DNA of 64,000 bases from Macropodus opercularis (GCA_030770545.1 CM061100.1:10630501-10694500); one strand, 5' to 3'; positions 1 to 13,127 are shown, counted from the first letter of the stretch. Program-made: numbers and translations. The notes: generated by a model not told the origin, from the sequence alone.

Positions 1-126
1 GCTCCGTTTACCAGCAAAGCAGCTGCCGCAGGAGGTTTTGCACCCTCTTAAAAGTGCACACCGAGCTAAAGTTACAGCCTACGAAAGTCCGAGGCAGCGG
101 CGGGGAGAAGATTCGGCTTAGGGCTT

Positions 127-244
127 GGGGGGGGGGGGGGGGGGGCTGTAGACCTCCTGCTGTGAGTTCAAAGAGAGGTCCCCAACAGCTGTGGCTCTCA
201 AGGGAGGTTCAGAGGGCAGTGAGAAGTGAGGGGGGGGGGGGGGG
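127..244. repeat. Two poly-G runs
   Basis: G19 at 127-145 and G15 at 230-244 lie on the same strand 84 bp apart. They are simple-sequence tracts able to form G-quadruplexes, and their exact lengths are likely to be unreliable in the assembly. Confidence 0.9.
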
Positions 245-2267
245 TCACATGGCAACCCAATATGACCTCAAACACCAAGTTGCTGTGTTTGTCTTGATTT
301 CCACATTTTTACGAGAAATATACACTGCTTGGGTTTCCTCATAAAGGGAATACAGTTAGGTTCCTCTAATGCTTTCTTAGCATGCAAAAGTGTACATAAC
401 AACCGTATAAGCTGATGCTTCAGTGTCGTAATTCGCGAGCGCCTAAGGTTGCGGATTGTGCAGAACACAAGATTTTATTTGTTGTTTGGTTGTTTTTTTT
501 TGTTTTTTTTCCAATTGCACAGTTGCCTCTCAGAAGACAACACTTTCTGCTTCGTGTTTATAGACGGGCGACAACTTGTAAAGAAAATGGAAGCGGATGA
601 GCGTAATGAAGGCAGCCGGGTTCCACGCAGGCAATGGAGGCGCCACTCGCTGGGTCGTGGAATATGCTGTGACCCTCGCAGTCACCAAACCTTTGCTCAT
701 TATAGCTTTAGCGATATCCATAATCCAAGCATAGTTGTTCTGAGTCGTGGTACTTTTTTACCTTATTAAAACAGCATTATGAGGTTTCCCCGACTGTCTC
801 CTCCATCTGAATGTTTGGATTATAGAATAATGGAGCCATTGTTTGGTAATGTAGTTGATCAGCAGCTTACATCCAGGTCTCGTATTCAAGAGGTTACTGG
901 TGAGATCTTAAAACCATAGCGTAGGCTGTTGCATGCAGCCAAGTCTGGTACTGTCATCGTGTATTTGTTTTTTGGATCAATGTAAATATAATTTAACTCC
1001 TAATGTCTTGTTTATACTGTAGGTTTTCAAAGCCAAAACCTATAAACAGGATCCTTCGTATTAGTCAAAGTTGGATAAGTGTACAAAATCCTCTATTTAA
1101 TCCAAAGGGCATGTAGTTACATTTAATGGTGCTTTAATATAGTCTGAATATGCATTAATGCATTTTGCTGAAGTAATAAAAACCTATAAATATCTTCTAC
1201 AACTGAATGTCTCACAGCGTGGAAGAAAACACAGATTAAATACTCTTGAGTGCAAGGAGCTCTGTTCATGATTACATTTCCTGAGCTTTGATCAGAGAAC
1301 GATCCAATAGCAGATCCTCAGATAAAGTCAAACTGTAGTACTGTACATGTGTATGTGACTTTTCAGCCACCCTGCCTATTCTTGTCTCTTCTACTTAGAA
1401 TGTTCCCGTCACATGATACTGTATAAATATTTGTCCGACATAACTGCCGCCTCATTCAGCTGATCCCGTGGCTCGAGCTCCAGCACAATAGTCCCTTATC
1501 CCGACCACGTAACTCAACACTCCCCTCCGTGGTCATTATTGATGGCCCAGTAAGTGTTACAGTTACAAACCAATTACTCTGCCATTAATGTTGGATGAGC
1601 TGCTCTACAAGTACAGCTTGATGCTTATCAGCTTTCCGCCTTTACATGCCGTTTTACTTTCACTAAATTGCCCACCTTCTCCCACTTAGTTTCAGTTTTT
1701 AATAAGCAGGGAGGTGAGACTGACAGCTGGCAGTCTCAGCCCTATATCAGAGGACGGTTCCTTTCAGTTCAAGAGGTAAAAAAGTCAAGAGGTGAGTAAC
1801 GTGTCCCCTCCGTGACTCTGGGAAATCTGGTGACCCAGTAAAGTGATATCACACCAGCAAAGAGGAGGAACAGCGAGAGGGGGAAAAAAAAAGAACAGCA
1901 GAGAGGTGAAGGGATCGAATGAGTTGTGCTGCCACCTCTGCACACAGTGACATCGTGTCTCCAGCTCAGTGAAAGGTAGAATATTTAAGAGAGGCGTTTA
2001 TGCACAAATGCCAATTTTCCCCCCAGATTCTCTGTTGCAATTTTCCAGACAGGCAACTTGTCTGTGCAGAGGAGGGAGAGAAAAGACAAAGGTTGCAAAT
2101 GAGGTCAGCACCTCTCACGTCCCTCATTTCATGAGGCTTTCCAGTAAAAACACATAATTGAAATGAATAATTATTCTAATTATGAATTTAAAATAAATCT
2201 AAGAATTCTATGTTTGGTTATTATTTATTTTATATATCTTTTCAACGATTAGCAAACCCTAGCCCAC

Positions 2268-2299
2268 TGAAAATCACTACCTTGTGGTGGTGATTTTCA
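2268..2299. repeat. Short hairpin, 14-bp arms, TTGT loop
   Basis: The left arm TGAAAATCACTACC (2,268-2,281) pairs with GGTGGTGATTTTCA (2,286-2,299) around a four-base TTGT loop. Thirteen positions are Watson-Crick and one would be a G-U wobble in RNA. It is too short for a typical microRNA precursor, and no transcript is known to cover it. Confidence 0.7.
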
Positions 2300-3012
2300 C
2301 AAACAGTAAAGAAAGAGATGCCTATGTCTGTGTAGGCAGTGGAACTAAAGCACATACGTTGACAAATTTACAGGGGAGCACGTTCTCAAGAATATGATAA
2401 AGAGGAAACAGGCATTTCCTGCTAAAGACGGATGCTTTACGTTACGCGTCCTGTCTGAGTAGTGAGGCCAGTGCGTCTTACCCCTGAACTGTGCTGCCAC
2501 AGACAGTCCTTTACCGCACGTTTACTGAGAAAGTCAGGTTGGCAGAACGCTGTGTTTAACGTGTCGTCGTATAATTCACAGGTCTGCTGTGGTTTGCTTG
2601 ATCAGGAAACCAACAAGTCTTCTTTTTTCATTCTCAGGCTTAAATATACGATAAATAAACGCTGAAACCCATTAGCAAATGTTTGTTTGAGCAACTTAAA
2701 AGGGTAATGTCCCACAAACCAGAAAAAGCCAAGTAAGAAAATAAATATTTCCGAGCAACTGAACCGCAACTTCAGCAACACTACCCTCTGGCCTTGTCCA
2801 AATTTCTGCACCGGGAATCATGCCCTTGACTGTAGAGGAACTCAGAAGTTCTCCTTGTGTCCTCCTGAGTCCGTCTGGGAGCCGTTAAGGAGGATGTGCA
2901 TTATCTGAGTGTCCAGGGAAAGTAGGGGGAGAGTGGCCGGTTGAAGTTTATGGAGATTTATTGCTCCTTCCCCAGGCCCTAATTGCCTACTCCTCTGTGG
3001 GTAGTCCTGCGA

Positions 3013-3064
3013 GGGGGGGGGGGGGGGCTCCTGCAGGTGGGCCCACCAAAAAAAAAAAAAAAAA
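3013..3064. repeat. Poly-G then poly-A tract
   Basis: G15 at 3,013-3,027 is followed, after 20 mixed bases, by A17 at 3,048-3,064. This is low-complexity sequence. The A-run might be the tail of an old retroposed fragment, but I recognise nothing upstream of it that would support this. Confidence 0.85.
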
Positions 3065-4884
3065 GCTGTTTACTGAGATTCGTTATGGAGACAAATGGTG
3101 TCACGGAGCAGTCTGAAATCCAGACGACAAACAAAGACCAGGAAGAGAAAAGCGCAGGAGCGATGGACAGCTGGTCACTGAAAAGGCTCAGGACTTCAAC
3201 TTGGCCTTCGCAGACACAAGAGTTATGGGAGCCTCGACTTTTACTGGGGCCAATTAAAAATGTGTCATTGCGCAGCGCTGCGATGACGTGGGGAGGGAAA
3301 GGAAAAAGTCGAACATTACCCCCAGCACGTTCATTTAGAGATTTCTTTCTTCGTCATTCACATTTATTCTTGTCCTTCATTCGAGCTGATTCGTTTGTGA
3401 ATTATAAGCATTAACACAAGTTTAAAATAAATACTCTGTTGCAAAAGCTGCACAAAAAAGTAGCATCTCTATAAAAGATAATTAATTTAACGTCTTTTTC
3501 CTGGTCTGTTTTAAAGCTGCAATGGCTAAACTTTGACATATTTCCTAAGAAATTAAGTGAAACATAGAATAAAATGTCTTTCTCGTTGAATATGAATATA
3601 TAATACCAGTGATACTGGGCCATTGTTGATACACAGCTAAAAGCTATTGATACTGTAGCTTTGCACAGACAAAGAGCTAAGTATATATATATATCAGGGG
3701 CCATTTAGTTATTTTAGGAGAAGGTAAATGGTCTTGGGTTTGTTTGTTACCATATGAAACGAGTTATTATATTATCATTATACACTGCGGCGCCAAAGCT
3801 AAAGACTAATATTTTTTTATTCACTGTGGCATTGTTTGCAAAAAGCTTGAGCAATGTTGCCACGTTTATTTAGTTAATTTCTTGCCAAACTCTTGTGTCG
3901 ATGAAGGGATCCAACCACAGCGTGGAGTCTTCTGCCGTACATCCCAAATACCAAAATCGTTAGGGTCTGAACACTGTGGTAAAACTGTCCCGCGTCTTTG
4001 ACTTTTTCGAGCCTGATCAGTCCTGGCATCGTCCTTCTGGAATCTGCCCACGCAATCAGTGAAGAAAAAAAAAAAACACATTGCTGGAAAACCATGTTAT
4101 TCACTACATTCATTGTGTTACCAGCTGAAACTAATTATTCACTGCTCTAATTATCCAGTGGAAGGCTTTTGGCTCAGTCAAATCCAGGTGGTGTGTTTCT
4201 ACACCATATTTATTGCTGTGTCCTTTAAATTTGTGGAATTTCGTGGAACTTAGAGAAGAGTCAACTGAGGCAGCATCTGACATGACTTGTTTACTAAGCG
4301 GAGTTGTTCATAAAAAGTTCATAGTGCTGCAGATGGCAGTGAAACACTTCTTAGACTTTGAGACACCAAGGACAGCGCAGTCAGTGCCTGGTTTGGTTTT
4401 AAAATTCCTCTTTAGCTGACTTGTTTATTGACATCCTCGCCTCATGGTTTGGGTAGAATTTACAGGTTAAATCCATGCGATGAGGTTAGTGGATGCCAAA
4501 TATACAGCTTTTCAGAGCAGGCAGCTGTTGATAGATTTTTATTTTTATTCTTTTCATGTAGACATGACTTTTACATCTTACTCTCAGTATCTAAACAAGT
4601 GTTTGGGTCTGAATGATGGGAGAATAAATCACAGAATGACAAACCGCCAACCGATTCTGAAAGAGTCCCATGAGTGGCTGGGTTTAGAAATGAAAAACTG
4701 CTATTAAGGTTTGAGAAAGATTGTGGTTGAGTTCAAAGACATTATTAGAAGCGTTTTGTGTGATGTCACTATTAAGCACAATGTTTTTTTTCTAAATTTA
4801 GCCAAGTGCCTTGGCCGCATTAGTGAATAAAGTTTATAAAAATCAACAATAAAGGCTGTTGATTTAGCAGCTAAAATGACCCAA

Positions 4885-5055
4885 ACTTGAGTCTCAGGTG
4901 CGTTTGTGTTTGTTCACATGTTCTCCTTTTGAATGTGTGGGTTCTTTTTGTTCCCCTGGTTTCCTCCCACAGTCCAAACACATTCCCTTAGGTTGATTGG
5001 TGTCTAACGTGTCTGTAGGTGTGAGTCTTACGGGCTGGTTGAATGGTTCCCTGCT
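4885..5055 (+). mobile_element. Decayed fish SINE/LINE-tail repeat, 5' part
   Basis: The stretch holds the familiar landmarks of a very common fish retroposon family in order: CATGTTCTCC near 4,917, then TGTGGGTTC, then TTTCCTCCCACAGTCC near 4,960, then AGGTTGATTGGTG near 4,991, then TGTAGGTGTGAG and GAATGGTT. It is heavily diverged and lacks the downstream half ending in ATGGATGGA. The better-preserved downstream half of the same family is seen at 13.8 kb on the same strand. The 5' boundary is uncertain. I recognise the family from memory of its typical order of motifs and cannot assign a subfamily. Confidence 0.6.
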
Positions 5056-8000
5056 TTCATGGAAAGGGAAGGTGTAAAAAGCTACAGAAACAGTGCGTGG
5101 CACTAGTGAGACTACTTTGGATGCAGCTCAGGATGCTGTAGCCAAACAACATACGGCAACGTCTCAGTTGGTCGATCTGACCAGTTTCGCTTAAAACTGC
5201 TGACTCGTGCATAGTGTAACAAGATTATTTACCAGTTATTCACTCACATGTCTTTGGGGTTCAATGTTGAGCTGGGAAAATATTATATTTGTTACTAGAG
5301 TACTAATTCACCAAATCTAATAAGGTTTTGAAAGCATCTCTTTATCATTTCTCAAGAATAAAAAAATAAAAAAATTGGCTAGGGGGGTTGCATGAGGTGT
5401 CGGAACCGCTGGAAAGGACAGGCTCATGTTTATTGCAAGAGAACACGTCTTGAGTGACTCGGTGATGAGCCTCATGGCAGAGAAGTAGTAAGTGCACTAA
5501 TAACTGTGAACAGTCTGACCACTCAAACCATGAATATTGGATACGTGTAAGAACACGTTTACGCCACATCCTCTCGGTTTCCTGTCAAAGCTCAAACTGA
5601 ATGAAGACGGGGATAAACTTAGAGCAATGTATGCGAAGGTCTACGTTCGTGCCCAGAGTCGAAGTGAGTCAAAGTGTGAGATTATGCATTTAAAGAAACA
5701 GATGTGGGAGTGACGTGTCTTTAAAAGCAAACTTTTTCGACTTTTTCTGCTGCAAACAAAGTTCTAAAGGTGAGAAATGTGACAAAAAGCCATTAACGAA
5801 AAAAAGGGCTTAAGAACTGCAGAAACTGGTAAAAGTAAAACCTATTTCAACCTATTCACTGACAGCAGAATAATATGAGTTAATTTATTCGATAATCATA
5901 TTTGGTGTCTGTGAAAATGTAAGGGATCGTTGTAAAGCATTTCAAGTACCTCAAATACAGTAAGTACAAAATGAAATAATTTACTAACGTGCCTTAAGTA
6001 TTAATTACCTTTGCTTTGTTCTAATGATTACCATCATTAACATTATTACTTTCAATCAGCTTTGTTCTGCAGCCCACCTGCCCATTAGAGCGTTAAGTAC
6101 AGCACAACTCATAGTGGGTTGCAGAATTCAGTAGAGTGGTCATTAGGAGATTAACCTCTGCCATGTTGTCATTACAGTGCTTAAAAAACTCCAACCAGGT
6201 ACTAGGCAACAGACCACAATTCATAAATAAAACGAGCCATCTGGATACTTTTCTTTTTCTTTTTTCCTTTTTCCCCCTTTGTGCTCGAGTGCTGCTCCAA
6301 TGTTCTGCAGCTATCTTCTGTCATCATCTCCAGCCCATTTTGTCTATGAATCACCAGCTGCAGGAAGAACAGTTCATTGTGTCTAATTAAAACTGGACAC
6401 AGACGATGCGAATACAAGGGGAGAATTGAATGCACCTGTTGCTATAAACAACCTCAGCGTTTTTTATGTAGGCCAAACATACAGGAAGCCTGTTTTTTTT
6501 TTTTTTCATAATTTATCTACAAACAGCAGCCTCGCTGTGGTGTATAACCAAGGCTCACGATCCTTATGGTTCCATCACCTCACCCAAGGGAACAAATGTC
6601 CCTTATGACAACATTGTTTTGGTGCCACGATGCAAAGTCTGAAAGTTAGGTTTAGCACATAAGGGATATGGTTTTGCTGGAGTCAAGTATCTACGCACCC
6701 TTCTTTCTCAGACATTTCAATTTAAAAACACAGCAAACTGAAGTGAACCGCTGTGAATCAGGGCCCCTAATGATGCTGTAATGTACTCAACAGGCCAGTG
6801 GCTCTGCTCTGCCTGGACCCGTTTGGGGGGTGGTGGGGGTGGTGGGGGGGGGGTGTACTGGAGCTCCTAGCGCTGCTGTCCCTGTGGTTACAAACCCCCT
6901 TATCTTCCCCCCATTCCTCCTCCTAATGAAGACCAGAGGAGAGGATATCAGGCTCTCAATCAGCTACAAGTCTGATTCCCATATGTTTTGATGAATCTGT
7001 ACTCGTGAGCCGAGCCGTGAGAGCTCAGGGGATTTTGCCGCTGAGACCTTATCAGCATTCCCCCGGAGGACGCAGTCAACAAAACCACATGGGCTATCGC
7101 TGACAGACGACGGTGTGACACAGTCATGCAACACCTCAGCGTCTGATCATGCGATATTGTGCGTGTCTTTGCCGGGAGGTGGATTGTTTGTGAGATCATG
7201 ATCACGTGGTGTAATTTCTCATGATGTCTGGTGAGTTGACGGACTTCACGAGACAGAGTTGTGGCGTGCGATTGACAGCGAGGTTTTCTAGAGTAAATAG
7301 GGCCATTTGTTGCTGAGCAAAGTGTTCATACACACTGTGTGTTAGTAAGAGTGATTTTGTGTGTGATTACCTTTGGCTTGTGGACTGTTGGACCAACTAA
7401 CAGGCCAATGAGGGAAACCGAGAGAGAACAGGGTGGGCATCTAAAGGAAAAAACACCAAATGATGACTGGCACTGTATGATACATAATACACAGACTTCC
7501 ACTGTAGATGTACGCTGGAAATAGTGAACTAACTTACCGCAGTCATGCGTTTTAAAAAAGCATGTTGTATTTGCGAGGTGTGTGTGTGCTGTAAGTGTGT
7601 GTGGTGCAGTGGTGTACAGCCATTTTAATGTTTAAGCATTTGATGTTTGAGATTTTATCATCCAATCAATCAAAAGAATTGGTCCAGCTCTGCGCCGCAT
7701 TCTTTGCAGTGTACTCAAATAATGGATGTTTTATTACCGTCCGGGCTTGTGGATGTGGATAAATTAGCTCTTTTCAGTAGAGGAGGAGAAATTATCCTTA
7801 ATTTCTAGGTATCAAGCTGTAGAAGAGAAATGAAAAGAAGAAAGACACGCAGAAATATCAGACAGGAAAAGGTGCGAGACATGAGTCGAGATAAAATGAG
7901 TGGGTGCGTTAGTTTCATCATTGTCAAAAACAAAAAAGACAGACTACGCTGTGTGCAAGATGACTGTGTGCGCGCTTGTTTTGCTTTACTTCGGCACAAC

Positions 8001-10036
8001 ACGAACAACAGCCACAAGCTTTTCACATTTCCGCCGTGATTTATTTATTTCAGCAGAAGGGTAATGAGCAGGAGAAGAGCACTATTAAGAGCGTGATTGA
8101 GGCAAAATTGGGAGGATGAGAGGAACACTCGGGCTTCTTGCTTGCGCTCGGTTCCAAACTTTCCTGGAAACAGGACCATTTTTCTTTTTCAAATGAAATA
8201 GTCTATTTATTTCCCAGCCAATGCGAAAACACAGTAACTTTAAAAGCTCTCAGAGGTATAATTTGCCGAAGCGGGAACAGTGTACTACCAATAGCCTGCA
8301 TACGGTACCTTTCTTGGGTACAGGAGGGGGAAGAGAGAGGCAGGGAGAAAAATACACTCATTACACTGTTAGTTGGAAACCAGGTGGCACTTTCTGCCTT
8401 GAGAAATACTTATAATTTTATTCTTATTTAGTGTAATAGCTCAAAATGCTCTCAGGGGTGCATTTTTGCAAGTCACCCATGCAACTCTGGTTTAACATTA
8501 TATACAGTAAATATACTTTTTTTTTTTTTCCTTCTTCACCAAAGTAGTAAGCGCCATGTGAGAAAACAGGAAGTTAGCCAGCTGAGTGGTTTCTTTCTTT
8601 TGTGTGCACTGCACTTTAACCCATAGGCGGAAATAGCGCTACGGAAAGTGTGACTTGTGCCACAGACAAACAAAAAAAAAGAGAGCAGGTAAAAATAAAG
8701 AAAGCTGGCGATTTGCGCGACCGCTGGGCTCCTGCTGCTGAAGCTGCTGAGCTGTGATCGACGAAGTGATTGGAAAACAGTAAAGGCAAGGATGGAGTCA
8801 AATTCTGGTCAGAGTTGCTGGATTTCCAGCGAAAGCGTCTTCAGGTCTGTGCAAGGACTGAGCGCTGCTGTGCAACAGCTGAACACTCTATTTACTCGTG
8901 TTTCCTCTGCCAGCTTGTTGTTTTACACTTTCAACATCCTGCCCCGCGGTGCCACGAGAGGCTGACACTGCTTTTTGACTACTGCTTTATTTATGTAAAA
9001 AAAACTAAACTAGCGCTTGTGACAAAGACAATTAGAACAGAGGAAGTGAAACATGCTCCAGAATGGCTTTTATTAATAGAAATATGTGGCAGAGTTTTTT
9101 TTTTCTGTATTGACACGCAATATAATAAAATCCGCAAATGGCATGGTAGCATAGTGGACAGTGGGGGTCCAGAGAAAGGTCAGTCTTCAGAGAGCAAATG
9201 GCTGTTTAACCATAAACACATCATTATGCCTGACAGGCAGAGCTCTGAAGGATGTTACCTCAGGTGACATGACTCTTCAGGGTGTTTCCTTATTTAAACA
9301 ATGCACATGAAAAGCAATAATAGATTGTATCTCGTTTTATCTATAACACAGAGGGAAACTGCAGCCTTGTTTGTCTGCAAGGAGCCTGTTTTCTCTTATT
9401 GCTTGGCGTTTAGTTTTTTTGTCAACGTAAAACTTTTTTGAAGTTGTCTGATGTTTCTACAGGATCTATCTTGCTTCTTCCATTGAGATAAATATATTGC
9501 TGCCAAGTCTGTTTTTTAGCTTTTTAGCTTGTGTTTCTTTTTTTCTTTTTTGTAATTACTTTTCTCAAAATTGCCCGCAGCTATTCACTTTCAAGCTCTA
9601 AGAGTTCCAGAGCTTCCTGTGCAAACTGATGTAACAGGTATTTACCGAAGACACACTACAGCGATCGTCCTGATCTGATCTCAGAAATAACATGTGGCAA
9701 TACGGTGTGACTTCAGTGTCTCCGTTCCATCATGTTCCACGTCAAAGAGGATGTTATCAGTGCACGACTGTGGTTGAGTCCCTGTGTGTGTGTGTGTGTT
9801 GGTGGGGGTGGGAGCGTGGTGGTTTTCTTTGAATGGAGCAGCGAAAGGTTGACACTCAACGCTGTGGTCACGGTGTGTGTTTTGCTGTTTATTTGGTTCT
9901 GCGTGGCTTGTCGGGCTCCCGGGTATGAATGGAGGTGACAGGAGGGTAGAGGGTTAGGAGGTCAAACACATAACAGCCCAGATTCCAGGAAATGATACTG
10001 CAATCACAAATACATTCTTGGAAATGTTATCACAAT
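5056..10036. other. Upstream non-coding DNA, no gene recognised
   Basis: No exon or RNA gene could be supported. The stretch contains a G-rich tract at 6,825-6,853, a moderately CpG-containing block around 7,000-7,200 with a CACGTG E-box near 7,205, and a short (TG)n near 9,783. The open frame at 8,770-9,267 (165 codons) begins away from any ATG of good context, has no recognisable domain and runs through ordinary AT-rich sequence, so I do not call it. Confidence 0.6.
6825..6853 (+). repeat. G-rich quadruplex-prone tract
   Basis: Runs of 6, 2, 5, 2 and 10 G are separated by single T residues. The pattern satisfies a loose intramolecular G-quadruplex rule on the plus strand, provided the final G10 run supplies two of the four tracts. 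Confidence 0.75.
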
Positions 10037-10705
10037 CAGTTTGGACAGTTTGGAGTTTGGACGCACTTTTTTAATTTGTAATATACATTGCACATTAATA
10101 CTGAAATTATCATATAGGATGATCATGGTAAACCAAGATATTTCGAGGTCGGCAACATGAACGTGTGGCTTCTACCTTGATCTGGAGCCGCTTTGCTGGT
10201 GATACAGTTGGAGACTTCAAATTAAGAGCACACGTAACCAGCATGGCCAAGACATGTCAGCCTGTCTGGTTTGCAGCTTTAGAGGGACCATCATCTGTTT
10301 TCCAACAGAACAATGACCTCAAACACACCTCGCCGTTATGTAAGAGCTATTTGTCCGAGTAGAAGAGGGATGAAGTGCTGCATCAGATGACCTCCACAAT
10401 CACCTATTCCGAGTCCCAGTGAAACGGTTTGAGATGAGTTAAACTGAAGAGGAAAGAAAGAGCAGCTGACAGGATTTCAACACCTCTGGGAAACCCCGTG
10501 TTTGAAAAGTCATTCCAGGTGACCACATCATGAGGCTGACTGTGAGAAACGTTAGCTCATTTGCACAAATAATACAAATATAATATAAAATATTAACGTC
10601 ACATAATTCCATAGTGTTCTTTCAAAGTAAGAGTGGCTTTCGTATTAATGTGCAATTTCAAAAACAACCACTTAAGGAGAGAGTGTGTTTAAGCGTTTGC
10701 AATCA
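10037..10705 (+). mobile_element. Old internally deleted Tc1-like transposon
   Basis: The left end (TTTGGAGTTTGGACGCACTTTT near 10,049, read in short pieces) and the right end (AGAGTGTGTTTAAGCGTTTGC near 10,680) are decayed inverted copies of the terminal repeat of the fish Tc1-like family whose ends carry the 'AAGTTTGGACACACC' motif. Between them lies a plus-strand transposase remnant. The right arm also retains a degenerate copy of the family's CATAATTCCATA-type stretch near 10,604. Ends, and any TA target duplication, are too decayed to place exactly. The element should be about 1.6 kb when intact, so roughly 60% has been lost. Confidence 0.75.
10165..10530 (+). pseudogene. Tc1-like transposase remnant (broken)
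   Basis: This is a plus-strand remnant of the DDE transposase. The peptide FQQNNDLKHTSPLCKSYL (about 10,300-10,350) corresponds to the block around the second catalytic aspartate of Tc1/mariner transposases. An in-frame stop follows at 10,360. A shifted, stop-ridden continuation (VLHQMT, then a decayed WPPQSPDLNPIE block, then WDEL-like sequence) runs to about 10,530. The aspartate of the usual QDND is replaced by N here. The N-terminal DNA-binding domain is absent. It cannot encode an active enzyme. Confidence 0.75.
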
Positions 10706-13127
10706 AACATCCTGCTTTAATGAGTGTTGCTCCAAGTTATGGTTGGCGCCCACAGCATTTAGTTAATGTTAGAAGAAAGAACGTTTGTGGTCTGAGGAAC
10801 ATGAATACACTGACTACATTTAAAGAATTATTCTGAATTATTAAATAAATGTGGTTTAAACCAGAGACCAGTTTAAACTAGTCTTTCCACTTCAGTAATT
10901 TGTGTTTAGCAATAATGAGTAAAAGTTGCAGGCATCGAACTCCAGTTGAGTGAAAATTGTTTGCTTTATTCATTTTTTAATATATATACATATAAAACAT
11001 ATTTTATAACGGTAATGCTTTAAGTGACATCATTCTTCTTTTGTGCTTAGTGCAGCAAAGGCTGTAGAGTTCACCTAGAATCGTGACCTTCTCTCTGAGG
11101 CTGTGTTGTAAGCTTGACATACAGAACCTGCTTTTTAGATTTTGCAGGGCAGGAGAACAAGACGGGGCACATCTACAGTGACTCAGAAGCAGGGAGGCTA
11201 AGCAGGTGTATCTTAATGGTATTCAGGGTTAAATTGTACGAAGATAGACACAGAAAGCAATGTGTTGGTGCTCAATAAACTGTTAACTTTTGGAAATAAA
11301 TACTTTGGTGTCACCTACCCTCAGGAAGACGTTCGTTGTGTATTTGCATTTCATTGAGTTTACTGCTTTAAGCCCAAATTTGTCCCCTTTAATTCAGAAT
11401 AATCATCTAATATTAATACTCCACAAACAAAAAGCAAAAAAAAGGAAAACAAACTTCATGACCAGACCCCTGAGGTGTAGAATTATACAGTAAACAATGA
11501 AAATACAATTTCCACGCTGTGATTTTCCTTCAGGCAGACTTGACAGGACACGCTTGGTCTGCATTGTTAGATGAAATGCGTAGGACCACACAGGCGCTGA
11601 TGTGACCGTGCCGCAACTTTTGGAATAGAACAACATCATAAATCAGCCACAAGCGCTCACTGAGAGCGGCACTGGAGACTGTTGTCTAAGAATCCCACTC
11701 AGCGCCAGTTACTGCTTGTTATGTGTTTTCATACACAACCAGCCATTGTTCTAGTGTGTAGGAGATGTAAATCAATGCAAATGCTGTCTAAACGTTGCGA
11801 CGCTTTGCTGCTAAGGGCGTGTTACAGTACAGTTGTACAGTTGCAGCAGACATGTAGGGATGACAACAAGAAACTTTCAACTTTAATGTGTTTTTAATAA
11901 ATGAAGGATTATAATCTAGAGTGTTTTAACAATGGCAACTGGATTGGACATATTCAAAAGATTAATAAAAATAAACATATGATTTCCCCAGGAGACATGA
12001 AGCTAATCATCACCAATACAAGTATAATTCTTACTAACATGTCATTTACATGCTCAGGGTCAAATCCCACGTCATGTGAATTATTGAGACTCTTCACATT
12101 CAATACAACGTTTAAAATATATATTCTTTAAAAAAAGACATATATGGGGTTTTCTAGGCTTATGACAGTAGTGTTTTGATCTATTAATAATTGCTCTTTT
12201 TGTATTCATTGTCTGTCGACTTTCTTTTTTCCTCAAGTGGAACAGTTCCATCCTTACTCGCCACTTAATGAGGGCATTTAGCTTCTCGCCAAGCCGCTCT
12301 GATTCTCGTTTGAAGCAGCAGTGCCACGTGTCACAATGAGTTTGAATCATTAATATAGCAAAGAAGATGGATGGAGGTCAGACAAACAGGTCAGGGCCTC
12401 TTAATCATTCCCCTGGTCCATAAAACCTTTAAGGGAAAGAACTTTTTTTTCCTCAAAACGTCCATATGATTTTATTTATTTCATTTTTTTCTGTTGTAAA
12501 ATTAGTTCTTCAGGCCAAAAGAGACACTTGAAATTGAATGAAGGATAAGGGAAACAAAGATTTATTATTAAGTACCTTTGGTTAAAACTAGACTTCAGTT
12601 CTTTCCTGGGATGTAGATTGTAGAATGTGGCGCAAACCTCTGGAAACAGAGTTCAAGATAAGGCGCAATTACATAACCAGAGCCGGCTGAAAATCTGCTC
12701 AAATAATACTGAATAGGAACTGTTGTTTTCACAGTGAGGGGCTCCTTTCTGGGGGAAGTCGGCTTCACATGTGGGCAATAAATGGCGTTTCCTTTTTCAA
12801 ATCCATTCCACGCCAATCTGAGTGGATGACAACCCCCGATAAGGTTATACAAACATCGTGGCCGATCCGCTTCAAGCCTCAGAGCTAATGAAATGCACAT
12901 ACACCGCACACGCACACACGTGTACCTGCACAAGTTCTGCGCTGAGCCACCATATGTCGTTATCTGCAACTGCGTAATATCTCCTACTTTGTGTAAACTG
13001 TTTTGGCTGCTGATAGCGATCACTGTTACTCCAAATCTGTACAGGTGGATAACTACACACTTGTACAGAATAAAGACAACAGATTTTGGTTTGACGGGGA
13101 TTTTTTTTTGGCCTGTGTCTCTATACT
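10706..13127. other. Upstream non-coding DNA, no gene recognised
   Basis: AT-rich sequence with no supported exon. At 12,375-12,393 two exact AGGTCA half-sites occur as a direct repeat with seven bases between them, a spacing not typical for RXR dimers. The minus-strand frame of 142 codons at 12,595-13,023 has no recognisable domain. Confidence 0.6.

Larger units (their letters stand above)
1..4884. other. Upstream non-coding DNA, no gene recognised
   Basis: I see no coding exon, RNA gene or well-preserved transposon in this stretch. Open frames are short, overlap on both strands and show no recognisable domain; several open only from non-ATG codons. Visible structure is limited to poly-G runs at 127-145 and 230-244, a poly-G/poly-A pair at 3,013-3,064, a short hairpin at 2,268-2,299, and an ATGCATTAATGCAT palindrome near 1,150. 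A lone DR5-like pair with one mismatch (AGTTCA, five bases, AGGTCC) occurs at 165-181. The segment probably belongs to the intergenic or far-upstream region of the rxra gene starting at 26 kb, but distal exons of a neighbouring gene cannot be excluded. Confidence 0.6.
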
